Of a stretch of 51,808 nucleotides of DNA, positions 1 through 8,412 are shown piece after piece. The notes beneath the pieces are model-generated. The model was not told the DNA's origin and ran no database searches. It saw nothing but the letters and a program-made list of their open reading frames with translations. Each line of letters starts with the position of its first letter. The first letter of the stretch is position 1. Made by a program: the position numbers and the translations under genes. This DNA comes from Bacillota bacterium (GTDB lineage: Bacteria > Bacillota > Clostridia > Lachnospirales > Lachnospiraceae), in assembly GCA_023441965.1 (NCBI GenBank), contig JAEZNB010000039.1, positions 1 through 51,808 of the forward strand, in the 5' to 3' direction.

Positions 1-81
1 TATGGTCAGACACTTAAGGGCCTCCTCCTTCAGCCGCTTCTTGATATATTCCTTTTCCGTATCAGAAAATTTCTTTGGCAT
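1..81 (-). CDS. TetR-family transcriptional regulator, N-terminal fragment
   Basis: The gene runs off the left edge and only about 27 codons are visible. They begin MPKKFSDTEKEYIKKRL and look like the first helix ahead of a TetR-type DNA-binding domain. An AGGAG ribosome binding site lies 6 bases before the ATG. A consensus promoter and a dyad sit directly upstream, which fits an autoregulated regulator. The family call rests on a short stretch and could be wrong; the rest of the gene is outside the window. Confidence 0.55.
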   Translation of the reverse strand, partial: MPKKFSDTEKEYIKKRLKEEALKCLTI

Positions 82-105
82 AAGCGCTCCTTTTTGCATA
101 CTATT

Positions 106-157
106 TGACTGATTTATATTATATAGTCATTATAGATCCATGCTTTATATCTGTCAA
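106..157 (-). promoter_or_regulatory. Promoter and possible operator of the leftmost regulator gene
   Basis: On the minus strand TTGACA (152-157) and TATAAT (129-134) are separated by 17 bp, a perfect vegetative promoter pair. A TGACT/AGTCA inverted repeat (106-110 and 125-129) begins at the -10 box and extends downstream, where a TetR-type repressor could block transcription. The operator role is inferred from position and symmetry only. Confidence 0.6.
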
Positions 158-246
158 GCAAATTGTTTCATGATTACCTTTCACCATATTGTAATTTATC
201 TCAACACCATGTAAAATCAAGCTATCAAGCATAAGAGGGAGATTAT

Positions 247-783
247 ATGAATCAAATAGAGAATTTAAAAGAGATTTATCTTGCCGGAGGGTGTTTCTGG
301 GGTACGGAGAAGTATTTGTCAGAAATACCGGGAATTGTGAAGACGGATGTGGGCTATGCCAATGGGAACACGGAGAATCCGACCTATCAGGAGGTTTGTC
401 ATAACAATACGGGACATGCGGAGACAGTCAGGGTTTTCTATGATCCCAAGATAGTCCGCATGGAGTTTGTCCTGTCCCTATATTATGATGTGATTGATCC
501 TACCTCTGTGAACAAACAGGGAGGGGATGTCGGAACGCAGTATCGCACCGGCATTTATTATGTGGATACGCAGGATGAAGCAATCATCAGAGCCTCAATT
601 GCAGAGCTTCAGAAGAAATATGACAAGCCGATTGCGATTGAAGTGCTTCCCTTACGCAACTACTATCTTGCCGAGGAGTATCACCAGAAGTATCTGGATA
701 AGAACCCGAACGGCTATTGTCATATCGGAAAGCATAAGTTCGAACAGGCCAGGCAGGCCAGAGACCCGGAACGAAATCAATGA
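247..783 (+). CDS. msrA: Peptide-methionine (S)-S-oxide reductase MsrA
   Basis: MsrA reduces methionine-S-sulfoxide in oxidised proteins in the cytoplasm. The 178-residue length is normal for a stand-alone MsrA. The catalytic motif GGCFWG is at residues 14-19 with the nucleophilic Cys at 16, and the downstream GHAETVRVFYDP and GTQYRTGIYY blocks are intact. No MsrB domain is fused and none follows. The start is supported by an AGAGGGAG ribosome binding site. The gene stands alone between a divergent TetR fragment and a converging ABC operon, so it is probably monocistronic and ends at the hairpin at 889-927. Confidence 0.96.
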   Translation: MNQIENLKEIYLAGGCFWGTEKYLSEIPGIVKTDVGYANGNTENPTYQEVCHNNTGHAETVRVFYDPKIVRMEFVLSLYYDVIDPTSVNKQGGDVGTQYRTGIYYVDTQDEAIIRASIAELQKKYDKPIAIEVLPLRNYYLAEEYHQKYLDKNPNGYCHIGKHKFEQARQARDPERNQ

Positions 784-805
784 AGAAAGAAGAATGAAAT
801 CATAC

Positions 806-874
806 ATGAAACAGAAATATAATCATTAATGAAATAGAAATATGATCATTAATGAAACAGAAATATGATCATTA
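806..874 (+). repeat. Three tandem 23-bp repeats after msrA
   Basis: Three contiguous 23-bp units (806-828, 829-851, 852-874) of the form ATGAAACAGAAATATGATCA plus TTA differ at only one or two positions each. They lie between the msrA stop codon and its terminator. The ATG of each unit opens no sizeable reading frame. No function is evident; recent slippage or unequal exchange is the simplest origin. Confidence 0.9.
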
Positions 875-888
875 AAGACAGTTGAAAA

Positions 889-927
889 GAAATAAGGGTT
901 AGGATTTACCTCCATAACCCTTATTTC
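889..927. terminator. Bidirectional intrinsic terminator
   Basis: A perfect 12-bp stem (GAAATAAGGGTT paired with AACCCTTATTTC) with a 15-nt loop lies between the convergent msrA and ABC permease genes. T-rich tracts follow the stem on both strands, so it can serve both genes. Confidence 0.85.
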
Positions 928-957
928 TTTCTATTCCTATTAGAATATCCCTTATCC

Positions 958-3243
958 CTACTCTACCCCTTTTAGGGAGCTGACCATATCCAGATTCTTT
1001 ACCCTGCGGGAGAAGAGGCGGTTTACCAGGATGGATACCAGGAAGGTTCCGAGGATGCTGTAGAGGTAGGAAAGCGGATATGCAATCACGATAAAGTCGA
1101 AGGAGCTGCCCATGAACTGAAAGATATATTGCAGGATCCATAAACCCACAGGTATCCCAAACAGAGAGCCCAGGGCTGTCATCCAGATATTCTGGGTAAG
1201 CAACAGCGTTCGGATTCTTCCGGTGTGAAAGCCGATAACCTTTAAAGTCGATAGCTCCCGTTGCCGTTCCAGGAAGGACAAGACTCCCAGATTATATAGT
1301 ACAACAACGGCCAGGACCACTGCAGCCAGCATCAGTACATAGATCAGGATACTCATGGCCTCCATCATGATATTAAAGTTGTCTTTCATATCCTCCTTTG
1401 ATCTGACCTTTCTCACAGCAGCTTCCTCGCCGGTCAGGTCTGCAGCAACCTTCCCTCCGGTAATCAGAGAAGTAGGACGGAAGGTATAGCTCAGGCTTTC
1501 AAAGCTTTCTCTGGTCATCGTTATCCCTTGGGAGATGGGTTTCTTCAACACAACTTCTACTCTTGAAGTGTGCCATTCCTCCTCCCCATAGATATGCCAG
1601 TCAACCGTATCCCCTTCCCTCACCTTCAACTTATCTGCCAAAAGCAGACTGATGGCTATACCATCCTTAGGCAACTCTACCGGATTGCGTTCTATGTCAT
1701 AGTTTTGTATCAGGGTAACCCCATCCGTCACCTGAAGTTCTCCGGTCTTCTTCACTCCATTTGCCCTTACTTCAATGAAATCCTCCAGTATGGCCTCTCC
1801 TTGATACTCCTTTATCAGCTCGGATGTCTGTGCTTCATCTATCCTGTCTGACAGGAGAAGTACTGACTGAAAGCGATTGATGTCATTAAAGTTCCAATCC
1901 TTGAATTTATCCAGACTATCCTTCATTCCGAAGGCACAGAGCAATAAGGCGCTGCAGCCCATTACCCCCACGATGGCCATCAGCGAACGGATTTTACTGC
2001 GGAAGGCATCCCTTAAGTTCCATTGTGCATTGAAGCCCAGTCTCCTCCAAAGGTCCGATTTCTCTACCAGGGTATGACGGACAGCTCTGGGTGCCTTGGG
2101 TCTTAAGGCTTGGGACGGGGTGTCCTTCAGGTTATTATGACAGGCAAGATATGCGGTAAGGGTGCAGCCTGCCACAGTAAAGAGGGCCATCCATACCGTG
2201 GATAGGGTGATCTCCGCCCCCCATATCGGAAGATTGAACATCATCTTCATGGGTCCATAGAAGAGATAGGGAAGCGTCAGGGGTCCCAGGATTGCCCCAA
2301 GGACAGCACCGGCCAGACTCAGCCATAAGCCAAAGGAAATATAGTGGAACAATATCTTCTTCTTACCAAAGCCCAAGGCTTTCAGGACACCAATCTGGGT
2401 TCTTTGGTTATTGACCAATCGGATCATGGTAGTCAGTATGGTTAGCATTGCCACCACCAGGAAGGCAATCGGAAAGATGCTTCCCATGGCTTTATGCTCT
2501 TCTATCTCAGTATTGAACTGCGTATAGCTGGCCTTCTGCTCCCTGGTCAGAATTACGCTGTATTTTCCTTGCAAGGCCTGATCAAGCTCTTCTTCAAAGG
2601 CCTTATCCACCTCACGGTCTGTGGTAAGCAGTAGCTCCGAATATAGGAAGGGAACTCCCTTCGGCCAAGCCTTGACAGACAGGAAGCCGTAGCCGTAGCT
2701 GTCATGATTGGGTATGATCTCATCCTCCGGTGGTGCATAGACATATTCCGGATTTAAAATCAGGCCATTGATCCTTTTCTCAAATCGAAGTCCTTCCACA
2801 GTAAAGCTGATGGTATCTCCCGGTTCTAAGTCCTTGGCTTTGGCGAAGTGATAATCCAGCCATATTCCATCCTGATCAACCGAGAACTCCTCTCCCTCCA
2901 TTAAGTAACAGGAGGAAATCTCTCCGATCTCCGGGATATGCAAGGTAAGAACGGGCTGATTAGCAAAGTCAGCGATTGCATCCAGAGTAAGCCTTCTTTC
3001 CGCTCCGGTAACCCCATCCATGGCTATAACGGCCTGAAGTGTATCCTCTGTCATATTCCTTCCAAGGATCCAGGCATCTGCCAGCTTTGTCTCCCTGTAA
3101 TAGCTCTCTGACTTATTCTTCATACCATTCCATTCGCTGCTGATTCCCGAGTAGATATATACACTGAAGAGTGTCATCAGAAAGATGGAGATGAACTGTA
3201 TCTTATGTAGCTTCATGTCTCTGAGCATTTTCTTATATAGCAT
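958..3243 (-). CDS. FtsX/MacB-type ABC transporter permease
   Basis: A large permease of about 761 residues with two FtsX-type halves: a transmembrane helix near residues 17-36, a long extracytoplasmic domain, three helices near 255-370, a second extracytoplasmic domain, and three helices at the C terminus (about 640-750). Such permeases couple an ATPase to export of peptides or lipids, or to antibiotic resistance. The substrate cannot be told from sequence. The ATG start at 3243 overlaps the ATPase stop codon (TGATG); a GTG one codon earlier is possible. It is the second gene of an operon controlled from the divergent region at 4016-4257. Confidence 0.88.
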   Translation of the reverse strand: MLYKKMLRDMKLHKIQFISIFLMTLFSVYIYSGISSEWNGMKNKSESYYRETKLADAWILGRNMTEDTLQAVIAMDGVTGAERRLTLDAIADFANQPVLTLHIPEIGEISSCYLMEGEEFSVDQDGIWLDYHFAKAKDLEPGDTISFTVEGLRFEKRINGLILNPEYVYAPPEDEIIPNHDSYGYGFLSVKAWPKGVPFLYSELLLTTDREVDKAFEEELDQALQGKYSVILTREQKASYTQFNTEIEEHKAMGSIFPIAFLVVAMLTILTTMIRLVNNQRTQIGVLKALGFGKKKILFHYISFGLWLSLAGAVLGAILGPLTLPYLFYGPMKMMFNLPIWGAEITLSTVWMALFTVAGCTLTAYLACHNNLKDTPSQALRPKAPRAVRHTLVEKSDLWRRLGFNAQWNLRDAFRSKIRSLMAIVGVMGCSALLLCAFGMKDSLDKFKDWNFNDINRFQSVLLLSDRIDEAQTSELIKEYQGEAILEDFIEVRANGVKKTGELQVTDGVTLIQNYDIERNPVELPKDGIAISLLLADKLKVREGDTVDWHIYGEEEWHTSRVEVVLKKPISQGITMTRESFESLSYTFRPTSLITGGKVAADLTGEEAAVRKVRSKEDMKDNFNIMMEAMSILIYVLMLAAVVLAVVVLYNLGVLSFLERQRELSTLKVIGFHTGRIRTLLLTQNIWMTALGSLFGIPVGLWILQYIFQFMGSSFDFIVIAYPLSYLYSILGTFLVSILVNRLFSRRVKNLDMVSSLKGVE

Positions 3244-3944
3244 CACCAGCTCACCTCACTTACGCTAAGAGGGTCTTCATTATGGATAATCTCTGTGATC
3301 CTCCCATTCTTAATCCGTATTACCTTATCCGCCGCATCTGCCAGACTGGCATTATGGGATACTATGATGACTGTCTTATGCTCCTCCCTGCTCATCTTCT
3401 GCAGCAGCTCCAAGATCACAGCTCCGGTTTCCGAATCCAGGGCGCCGGTTGGCTCATCACAAAGCATGAGGGTGGGATTCTTACAGACTGCTCTGGCGAT
3501 AGAGACTCTCTGCTGTTCTCCGCCCGATAGCTGGGACGGGAATTTATTCAGATGCTCTCCAAGGCCGACTGCCTCCAGAACTGCAGCCGGATTAAGTGCC
3601 TGCTTCACGATATTTTTGATTAAGGCTACATTCTCAAGAGCTGTCAGGGTAGGAATCAGATTATAGAACTGGAAGATGAAGCCCACCTCTGAGGCCCGAT
3701 ACCAGGTTAGTTGATCGTCATTATACTTCGCAATGTTCTTCCCTTTCACCAGTATCTCTCCGGAGCTGACATAATCCATGCCACCGAGCAGGTTCAGTAC
3801 TGTGGATTTACCGGCACCGCTGGGTCCTAAGATTACAACAAATTCCCCCTCCTCAATGGTAAAGCTGATTTTATCAGCAGCTAATAGCTTCTTCTCTCCT
3901 ATCTCATATTCCTTTGTTACTTCCTTTAGTTCGATAATACTCAT
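3243..3944 (-). CDS. ABC transporter ATP-binding protein, MacB/LolD type
   Basis: Supplies ATP hydrolysis for the adjacent FtsX permease. It has Walker A GPSGAGKS, signature LSGGEQQR, Walker B LMLCDEPTGALD and the switch His in IIVSHN, all typical of the MacB/LolD group. The start chosen is the ATG at 3944, because AGGAGGGG precedes it at good spacing and MSIIELKEVTKEYEIG is the usual family N terminus. An upstream in-frame ATG at 4022 would add 26 non-conserved residues and lies inside an operator-like palindrome. Confidence 0.93.
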   Translation of the reverse strand: MSIIELKEVTKEYEIGEKKLLAADKISFTIEEGEFVVILGPSGAGKSTVLNLLGGMDYVSSGEILVKGKNIAKYNDDQLTWYRASEVGFIFQFYNLIPTLTALENVALIKNIVKQALNPAAVLEAVGLGEHLNKFPSQLSGGEQQRVSIARAVCKNPTLMLCDEPTGALDSETGAVILELLQKMSREEHKTVIIVSHNASLADAADKVIRIKNGRITEIIHNEDPLSVSEVSW

Positions 3945-4015
3945 TCTATCCCCTCCTAATTGATATGGCACCGTCTCGCCCTCTTGATTGATATGGAGTA
4001 GCTGTGGTTCCTGGT

Positions 4016-4100
4016 AAAACATGAATTTTATTTCATGTTTTACTGATTATATACTAACATAATATGTATGTCAATATGAATATGAAATAATTTTCATATT
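4016..4100 (-). promoter_or_regulatory. ABC operon promoter flanked by two palindromes
   Basis: On the minus strand TTGACA (4069-4074) and TATAAT (4046-4051) are separated by 17 bp. A perfect 10-bp inverted repeat with 6-nt spacer (4016-4041, AAAACATGAA and its complement) lies just downstream of the -10. A perfect 9-bp repeat with 4-nt spacer (4079-4100, AATATGAAA and its complement) lies just upstream of the -35. Both share an ATGAA...TTCAT core and are good candidates for binding by the divergent TetR protein. Confidence 0.75.
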
Positions 4101-4201
4101 TTAATTTGATCTTTTTTGATTATGATATGTCAAGCAATCCGCCTTGTCCCTTCTTTTCTCTCTAGGCAATCGTGAGAGTATTCCTCGTATGCTATAAAAT
4201 A

Positions 4202-4257
4202 ATATGAAATCCATTTCACATCCTGATATTGACGAAAGCACGCAGAAATCCTATAAT
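4202..4257 (+). promoter_or_regulatory. TetR gene promoter with a third related palindrome
   Basis: TTGACG (4229-4234) and TATAAT (4252-4257) are 17 bp apart, pointing toward the TetR gene. Just upstream, 4202-4221 holds TGAAAT-CC-ATTTCA, the same ATGAAAT/ATTTCAT core as the two sites at the ABC promoter. This suggests that one regulator binds both promoters. It leaves a leader of roughly 260 nt before the TetR start. Confidence 0.65.
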
Positions 4258-4356
4258 TATGATAAAAGTATTAAGTAAATACCCTGAAGGAAGTAAGAAA
4301 AAAGTTATGAGAGAGCTTTGATCCTCATGAATGAAGTATTAGGATAAATATAATAT

Positions 4357-4448
4357 GTGCAGTGATAAATCTTATAGAAGTGCAACGATAAGTCTTGATA
4401 TAGTGCTATGATAACTTTGATAGAAGTGCTATGAGTAACCTTGATATG
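4357..4448 (+). repeat. Four degenerate 23-bp tandem repeats in the TetR leader
   Basis: Four contiguous 23-bp units start at 4357, 4380, 4403 and 4426, each near GTGCTATGATAACTTTGATA plus GAA. They are more diverged than the msrA repeats but have the same period. They fall in the untranslated leader of the TetR gene. A possible upstream ATG at 4431 lies inside unit 4, an argument against using it as a start. Confidence 0.8.
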
Positions 4449-4523
4449 ATACAGATGATCATTCAGGCGGGATATATCACAAGCCTTATCTGCAGCTATA
4501 CATCATCCTGGAGGGATATAGAG

Positions 4524-5132
4524 ATGGGAAATCAGAAGATACGTGAGCCGAAGCAGCAACGCTCCATAGAAAAAAGAAACAGAATAATTGAAGCCGGTTA
4601 TCAATTATTCTGCGAGAAAGGCTATTATAATACCAATACCGCTGAGATTGCCAAGCTGGCAGGAGTCTCTACCGGTATTGTATACAGTTATTTTAGGGAT
4701 AAGAAGGACATCTTCATCGTAATCATCGATAATTACATTAATACCATGATTTCACCGATGTTTGATCTGATTAAAACGATCCGGCAACCCATGGATATCG
4801 CTACGGTTGTAAAACAGCTGCTTCAGATGCTGATGCAGACGCATACCATGTCCAAGTCTGTTCATGAGGAAATGGAATCTATGGCTCATACGGATGAGGA
4901 TGTCAAACGTCTATACGATAAATTTATGGAGGATATGGCCAATCATCTCCTGCTGCTGGTGGAACAGTTAGGAATTCGTCCGACCCATGGTAAGGAAAAG
5001 ATGCATCTGATCATCAACCTGGCAATATCAGTGATTCATGAGTCTGTATACAATAAGCAGGATTCCCATCTTGATTATGATATCCTCTTGGAGGAGACTG
5101 TTAAAGTGATCACCTCCATGCTGGCTGATTGA
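4524..5132 (+). CDS. TetR/AcrR-family transcriptional regulator
   Basis: A 202-residue regulator. The helix-turn-helix domain covers about residues 18-65 and includes AGYQLFCEKGYYNTNTAEIA and GVSTGIVYSYFRDKKDIF; the rest is an all-helical ligand-binding domain of unknown specificity. The start at 4524 is chosen because GGAGGG lies 8 bases upstream. The earlier in-frame ATG at 4431 would add 31 unconserved residues encoded by the tandem repeat. The gene is divergent from the ABC exporter, and matching palindromes at both promoters suggest that it represses the exporter and itself. Confidence 0.9.
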   Translation: MGNQKIREPKQQRSIEKRNRIIEAGYQLFCEKGYYNTNTAEIAKLAGVSTGIVYSYFRDKKDIFIVIIDNYINTMISPMFDLIKTIRQPMDIATVVKQLLQMLMQTHTMSKSVHEEMESMAHTDEDVKRLYDKFMEDMANHLLLLVEQLGIRPTHGKEKMHLIINLAISVIHESVYNKQDSHLDYDILLEETVKVITSMLAD

Positions 5133-5145
5133 TGAATGCCTCTGT

Positions 5146-5769
5146 TCAGAATACCTTCAGCCTGCACAGGTCTTCCACCTGCTTCTTAGATTTCTTATCC
5201 AGCAGGTCTCCCTTTAAGGCATTCAAGATGTAGCTTTCTATCTCCTCATCCTTCCTGCTCTCTCTGATCAGGGCAAGAATGTTCAGGATATCCATAAGGA
5301 CCAGCTTTCGCATCGTTTCCTTGATTACTGACAGGTCCAATGCCATAAGCCTTTTTGCTATCGTTGCATTCAACTTAGGATGATACGGTAGAATGTGACT
5401 TAGAGATTGGATACACTGTCTGACAGTAATCGGTTTCTCATCCTCTAAAAGCTTCAGATAATCTTCAAGAGCGGCTTCCATTCTACCACTGTCGTCCCAC
5501 TTGGAGTTGACAGCCAGCAGCATCAGGCCAAGGCTTCTCTGATAGGAATTGTCGCTATTCAGCTTGTTCCGAAAGGTATCCCAATAGGGATAGATATCCG
5601 CTTCCCCGATAGATCTCTCCTGAAGCAGAAGGAAGGCGGAATATCTGACCTTATCGTCCTTCTCGGACAGTAGCTCCACTAAGTATTCAATATCCTCAGG
5701 CTGCAGGGACTGCGCTGGTCCTGCCATGCTCTCCTTCTCCAGAGATAATAACCATTCCCTCGTAATCAT
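5146..5769 (-). CDS. HEAT-repeat-like helical protein
   Basis: A 207-residue, entirely alpha-helical protein with repeated helix pairs such as EYLVELLSEKDDKVRYSAFL and QCIQSLSHILPYHPKL, typical of HEAT/ARM scaffolds that bind proteins or nucleic acid. There is no signal peptide, membrane segment or catalytic motif. The start has a strong GGGGAGGGAG site. It follows a flavoprotein gene by 71 bp on the same strand and may be co-transcribed with it. I do not recognise a specific function. Confidence 0.65.
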   Translation of the reverse strand: MITREWLLSLEKESMAGPAQSLQPEDIEYLVELLSEKDDKVRYSAFLLLQERSIGEADIYPYWDTFRNKLNSDNSYQRSLGLMLLAVNSKWDDSGRMEAALEDYLKLLEDEKPITVRQCIQSLSHILPYHPKLNATIAKRLMALDLSVIKETMRKLVLMDILNILALIRESRKDEEIESYILNALKGDLLDKKSKKQVEDLCRLKVF

Positions 5770-5840
5770 ATGCTCTCCCTCCCCTTCTATCTGTAGCCGT
5801 ACGAATCATCATAATACGGATATTACCCAGATATCTGTAT

Positions 5841-6551
5841 TTAATAGGGCCTTACCTTACCAAGCCATCCCTGATTCTCCCAATGATTGCGGTCATGGAG
5901 GTTCCAGGTATTCTTCTTCATCATGCTTCTCATCATACCGAACATAAACTTCTTAATGAAGGGATAATGCAGTCTCTTTTCATTTTTATAGGCTTTATAG
6001 ATCATCCTGGCCTTCTTGGTAATGTCTTTATGTAGTTTCTTCTTATTCTTATCAGCTACTTCCTCCCACTTCATGGCAGCTACTCTGCTCTTAACGGAAA
6101 ATATTCTCTTTACGCCCCAGAAGAATAAACTGTTTCTCATGGTCTTGGTTGTATGGGATAGTCCTGCACCCGCAGTCGTTGCTATGGTGAGTCCAAGCTT
6201 GTGGAACATGAGCGGATCGGGTCTGTGGGATAGCCACATATAGCATAAATGATCCAGCAGATCCTTAAGCCTGCCCGACACATCCAGGGCATATACCGGG
6301 GACATCATAATAATCAGGTCAGCCTCTAGGAGCGCTTGGGCAATCGGCTGCACCTTCTCTGCGTGGGGACAGCTTTGCTCCCCCTTAAGGAAGCAGGTAA
6401 AGCAACCACAGCACTGCTGATGCAATTCCTTTGTCAATTCTATCTCCCTAGTCTCAAGCTCTGTATAACGAGCCAATTCCTGAAGAAAGAGCTCTTTGCA
6501 ATTCCAGGTACTTCCATGACGTCTCCCACCGTTAATTATCGTTACTTTCAC
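5841..6551 (-). CDS. NADPH-dependent FMN reductase-like flavoprotein
   Basis: A 236-residue flavodoxin-fold protein. It starts with the phosphate-binding strand VTIINGGRRHGST. A cysteine-rich block CCGCFTCFLKGEQSC at about 47-61 resembles iron-sulfur flavoproteins. The SPVYALDVSGRLKDLLD segment is the conserved FMN-binding loop. It is probably a cytoplasmic electron-transfer or quinone-type reductase; the substrate is unknown. The start codon is GTG, preceded by GGAG. The C-terminal 80 residues are basic and rich in Lys and Met, unlike short family members. Confidence 0.82.
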   Translation of the reverse strand: MKVTIINGGRRHGSTWNCKELFLQELARYTELETREIELTKELHQQCCGCFTCFLKGEQSCPHAEKVQPIAQALLEADLIIMMSPVYALDVSGRLKDLLDHLCYMWLSHRPDPLMFHKLGLTIATTAGAGLSHTTKTMRNSLFFWGVKRIFSVKSRVAAMKWEEVADKNKKKLHKDITKKARMIYKAYKNEKRLHYPFIKKFMFGMMRSMMKKNTWNLHDRNHWENQGWLGKVRPY

Positions 6552-6682
6552 AGCTACTCCAATCTATGCTTCTAAGGAAGCATTTTCTCTTATGGTTTCC
6601 TGTTTAATTACCTTATATTACCATTAATATTTATTGTAGCAGAAAGATTTTCGGTTTACAATAGGTAATCCGTACAGCAAAA

Positions 6683-6730
6683 GACCCCCTAAGCTTCCTT
6701 CTCATAATGGTGAGGAGGTTTAGGGGCTCT
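6683..6730 (-). terminator. Intrinsic terminator of the MerR gene
   Basis: Downstream of the gene at 6766 on the minus strand, a GC-rich stem (GAGCCCCTAAACCTCCTCAC paired with a near-complementary arm ending AGGGGGTC) is followed by TCTTTTG. The stem is interrupted by small mismatches. Confidence 0.75.
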
Positions 6731-6765
6731 GTTGTTATTGACCTATCCGGTCAGAGATGCTGTGC

Positions 6766-7575
6766 TTATTCCTTCTTTCTGACCGGAAACTGAACCTCTG
6801 TCAGCCAGTCATTTTCTGATTCCTTATTCCAGATTCCATCGATGTAGGATTCTCTGGGATGATCGATGATCTCATAACCATTGTGATCGATCCAATTCAT
6901 AATGGCAGCGTAGGCTCTTCCCAGGGTACTGTAGGGTCCCTTGTGCAGAGCGCAGGCAGCTTCAGGAACACGGTCCAGCTTGCGGAATTTAACCATATCG
7001 CTTTCCTCCTTCGCCTCGACCACTGCTTCGCAGACCTCCACATCGATGTTTTCTTCTTTATATTCTCCGTCATGATAGATGTTGAAGCAATATTCCGGCA
7101 CGGCGCACTCACAGCCGAGCCTTTGCATTTCCTCTCCCATGGGCGGAATGATCTCGAAATAATCCTCATAGCTCTTCACTATGGTCCGCATGGAAGCGAC
7201 TATCACCTCCGGCAGCTCCTTGATAATCACCTTATAGTCATTGTCAAAGCCCTCCTGCTCCAGGCAGAGGTAGTGCTCCACCTGGGCCAGCTTTAAGGTA
7301 CTGTCCGCTATCTCCTTCAGAAGCTGTGCCTTTCTCTCCCTTAAGAGCTTTCCGGCAGGTGTTCCCTTCCGAACCGCAGCGATTTCCTCCAGGGAGAAGC
7401 CCATCTGCCTTAAGTACAGAATCTGATGAAGCACGGGGAGCTGGTCCGAGGTATAGTAACGATAGCCTGTCGTATGATCCGTATGGGCAGGCTTCAACAG
7501 GCCCAGCTCATCATAATATCTGAGGGCCTTTACCGTGATCTTATTCATCTTGGAAAATAAGCCGATTTTGTACAT
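6766..7575 (-). CDS. MerR-family regulator with GyrI-like effector domain
   Basis: A 269-residue protein. The MerR winged helix is at residues 1-70 (IGLFSKMNKITVKALRYYDE, then TGYRYYTSDQLPVL), followed by a coiled-coil dimer helix (about 75-110) and a GyrI/BltR-like effector domain (about 115-265, ending in the WLTEVQFPV strand). Proteins of this build sense lipophilic drugs and activate efflux genes. A GAGGAGGG site supports the start. It sits directly downstream of an ABC-2 exporter, and both promoters carry 19-bp spacers with dyads, so it probably activates the exporter and itself. Confidence 0.9.
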   Translation of the reverse strand: MYKIGLFSKMNKITVKALRYYDELGLLKPAHTDHTTGYRYYTSDQLPVLHQILYLRQMGFSLEEIAAVRKGTPAGKLLRERKAQLLKEIADSTLKLAQVEHYLCLEQEGFDNDYKVIIKELPEVIVASMRTIVKSYEDYFEIIPPMGEEMQRLGCECAVPEYCFNIYHDGEYKEENIDVEVCEAVVEAKEESDMVKFRKLDRVPEAACALHKGPYSTLGRAYAAIMNWIDHNGYEIIDHPRESYIDGIWNKESENDWLTEVQFPVRKKE

Positions 7576-7632
7576 AGAACCCTCCTCTTCTATCTTTCCA
7601 TCTGCTTCCTGTTGCTATTATCATCTGATGCT

Positions 7633-7663
7633 ATTGTAACATCCCCCCCGGAGGGGGAGTCAA
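7633..7663 (-). promoter_or_regulatory. MerR-type promoter of the merR gene
   Basis: On the minus strand TTGACT (7658-7663) and TACAAT (7633-7638) are separated by 19 bp, two more than optimal. The spacer is CCCCCTCC followed by GGGGGGG, a near-perfect GC palindrome. This is the hallmark of promoters that a MerR protein must untwist, and it implies autoregulation. Confidence 0.82.
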
Positions 7664-7668
7664 GCAGT

Positions 7669-8412
7669 TTACTCCCAGCGGAAGAATTTTATGGAGACCA
7701 GGATACTGACAAGAGCCAAACCCAGCATCAGTATCACAGCAAAGAGCAGGTTACCCATATCAGTACCCAGGGAGAAGCCCTTCATCAGCTTGATCCCTTG
7801 GGTCAAAGGAAGAACATCTGTGACCCTCTGCATCGTCTTGGGCATGATTTCATAGGGCACTGTGGCTCCGGATAAGAACAGCATGGGGAAATAGATCAGG
7901 CTGCAGAGCAGATTTGCCGTCTTGATATTGGGTGCTAAGCTGGCAATCATCATACCGATCCCGTACATAGCCAAAAGCACCAGGAAATAAGCCACGAGAA
8001 ACATCCAGGGAGAACCCGGCATGCGATACCCAAAGACAAGCGTCATGACCAGGGTAACTGCTCCAAAGGACAGCAGGGCGATCAGGAACTGAACCGTAAC
8101 CTGGATCAGCAGCAGCATACCCGGGCTTACCGGAGTAACCTTAAACCGCTTCAGTATCTTTCTGTGCCGGTACTCGGAGATGCTTAGGGGGACACCCATC
8201 AGTCCGGTAGCGCAGATACCGATTGCCGATATTGCTCCGAAGGATTGCTGCAGCTCGGTATACCCGGCTCCCGGATATGCCGCCTTATCCCCATAGATCA
8301 CTCCCAGAATCAGGGCCAATCCCACCGGGAACAGAACACCGAAGAAGATACTGTCCATTCCTCTTAACGCCAGCTTGATCTCAGTCTTCATTAACACACG
8401 AAATACTTTCAT
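7669..8412 (-). CDS. ABC-2 type transporter permease
   Basis: A 247-residue permease with six predicted helices. The conserved ABC-2 block around ISEYRHRKILKRFKVTPVSP falls before the third helix. It forms an exporter, probably for drugs or a peptide, with the ATPase just upstream. The start is placed at 8412 because AGGAGGAG precedes MKVFRVLMKTE; this overlaps the ATPase end by 32 bp. A further upstream start would add residues read from the ATPase tail and has no better site. Confidence 0.88.
   Translation of the reverse strand: MKVFRVLMKTEIKLALRGMDSIFFGVLFPVGLALILGVIYGDKAAYPGAGYTELQQSFGAISAIGICATGLMGVPLSISEYRHRKILKRFKVTPVSPGMLLLIQVTVQFLIALLSFGAVTLVMTLVFGYRMPGSPWMFLVAYFLVLLAMYGIGMMIASLAPNIKTANLLCSLIYFPMLFLSGATVPYEIMPKTMQRVTDVLPLTQGIKLMKGFSLGTDMGNLLFAVILMLGLALVSILVSIKFFRWE

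Noticed and set aside
3295..3666. Open frame of 123 codons opposite the ABC ATPase gene
   Set aside because: It lies antisense to a clearly conserved gene, has no ribosome binding site and its protein has no recognisable features.
806..4448. The 23-bp tandem repeats considered as CRISPR arrays
   Set aside because: The units are directly contiguous with no spacers, and no cas gene is present.
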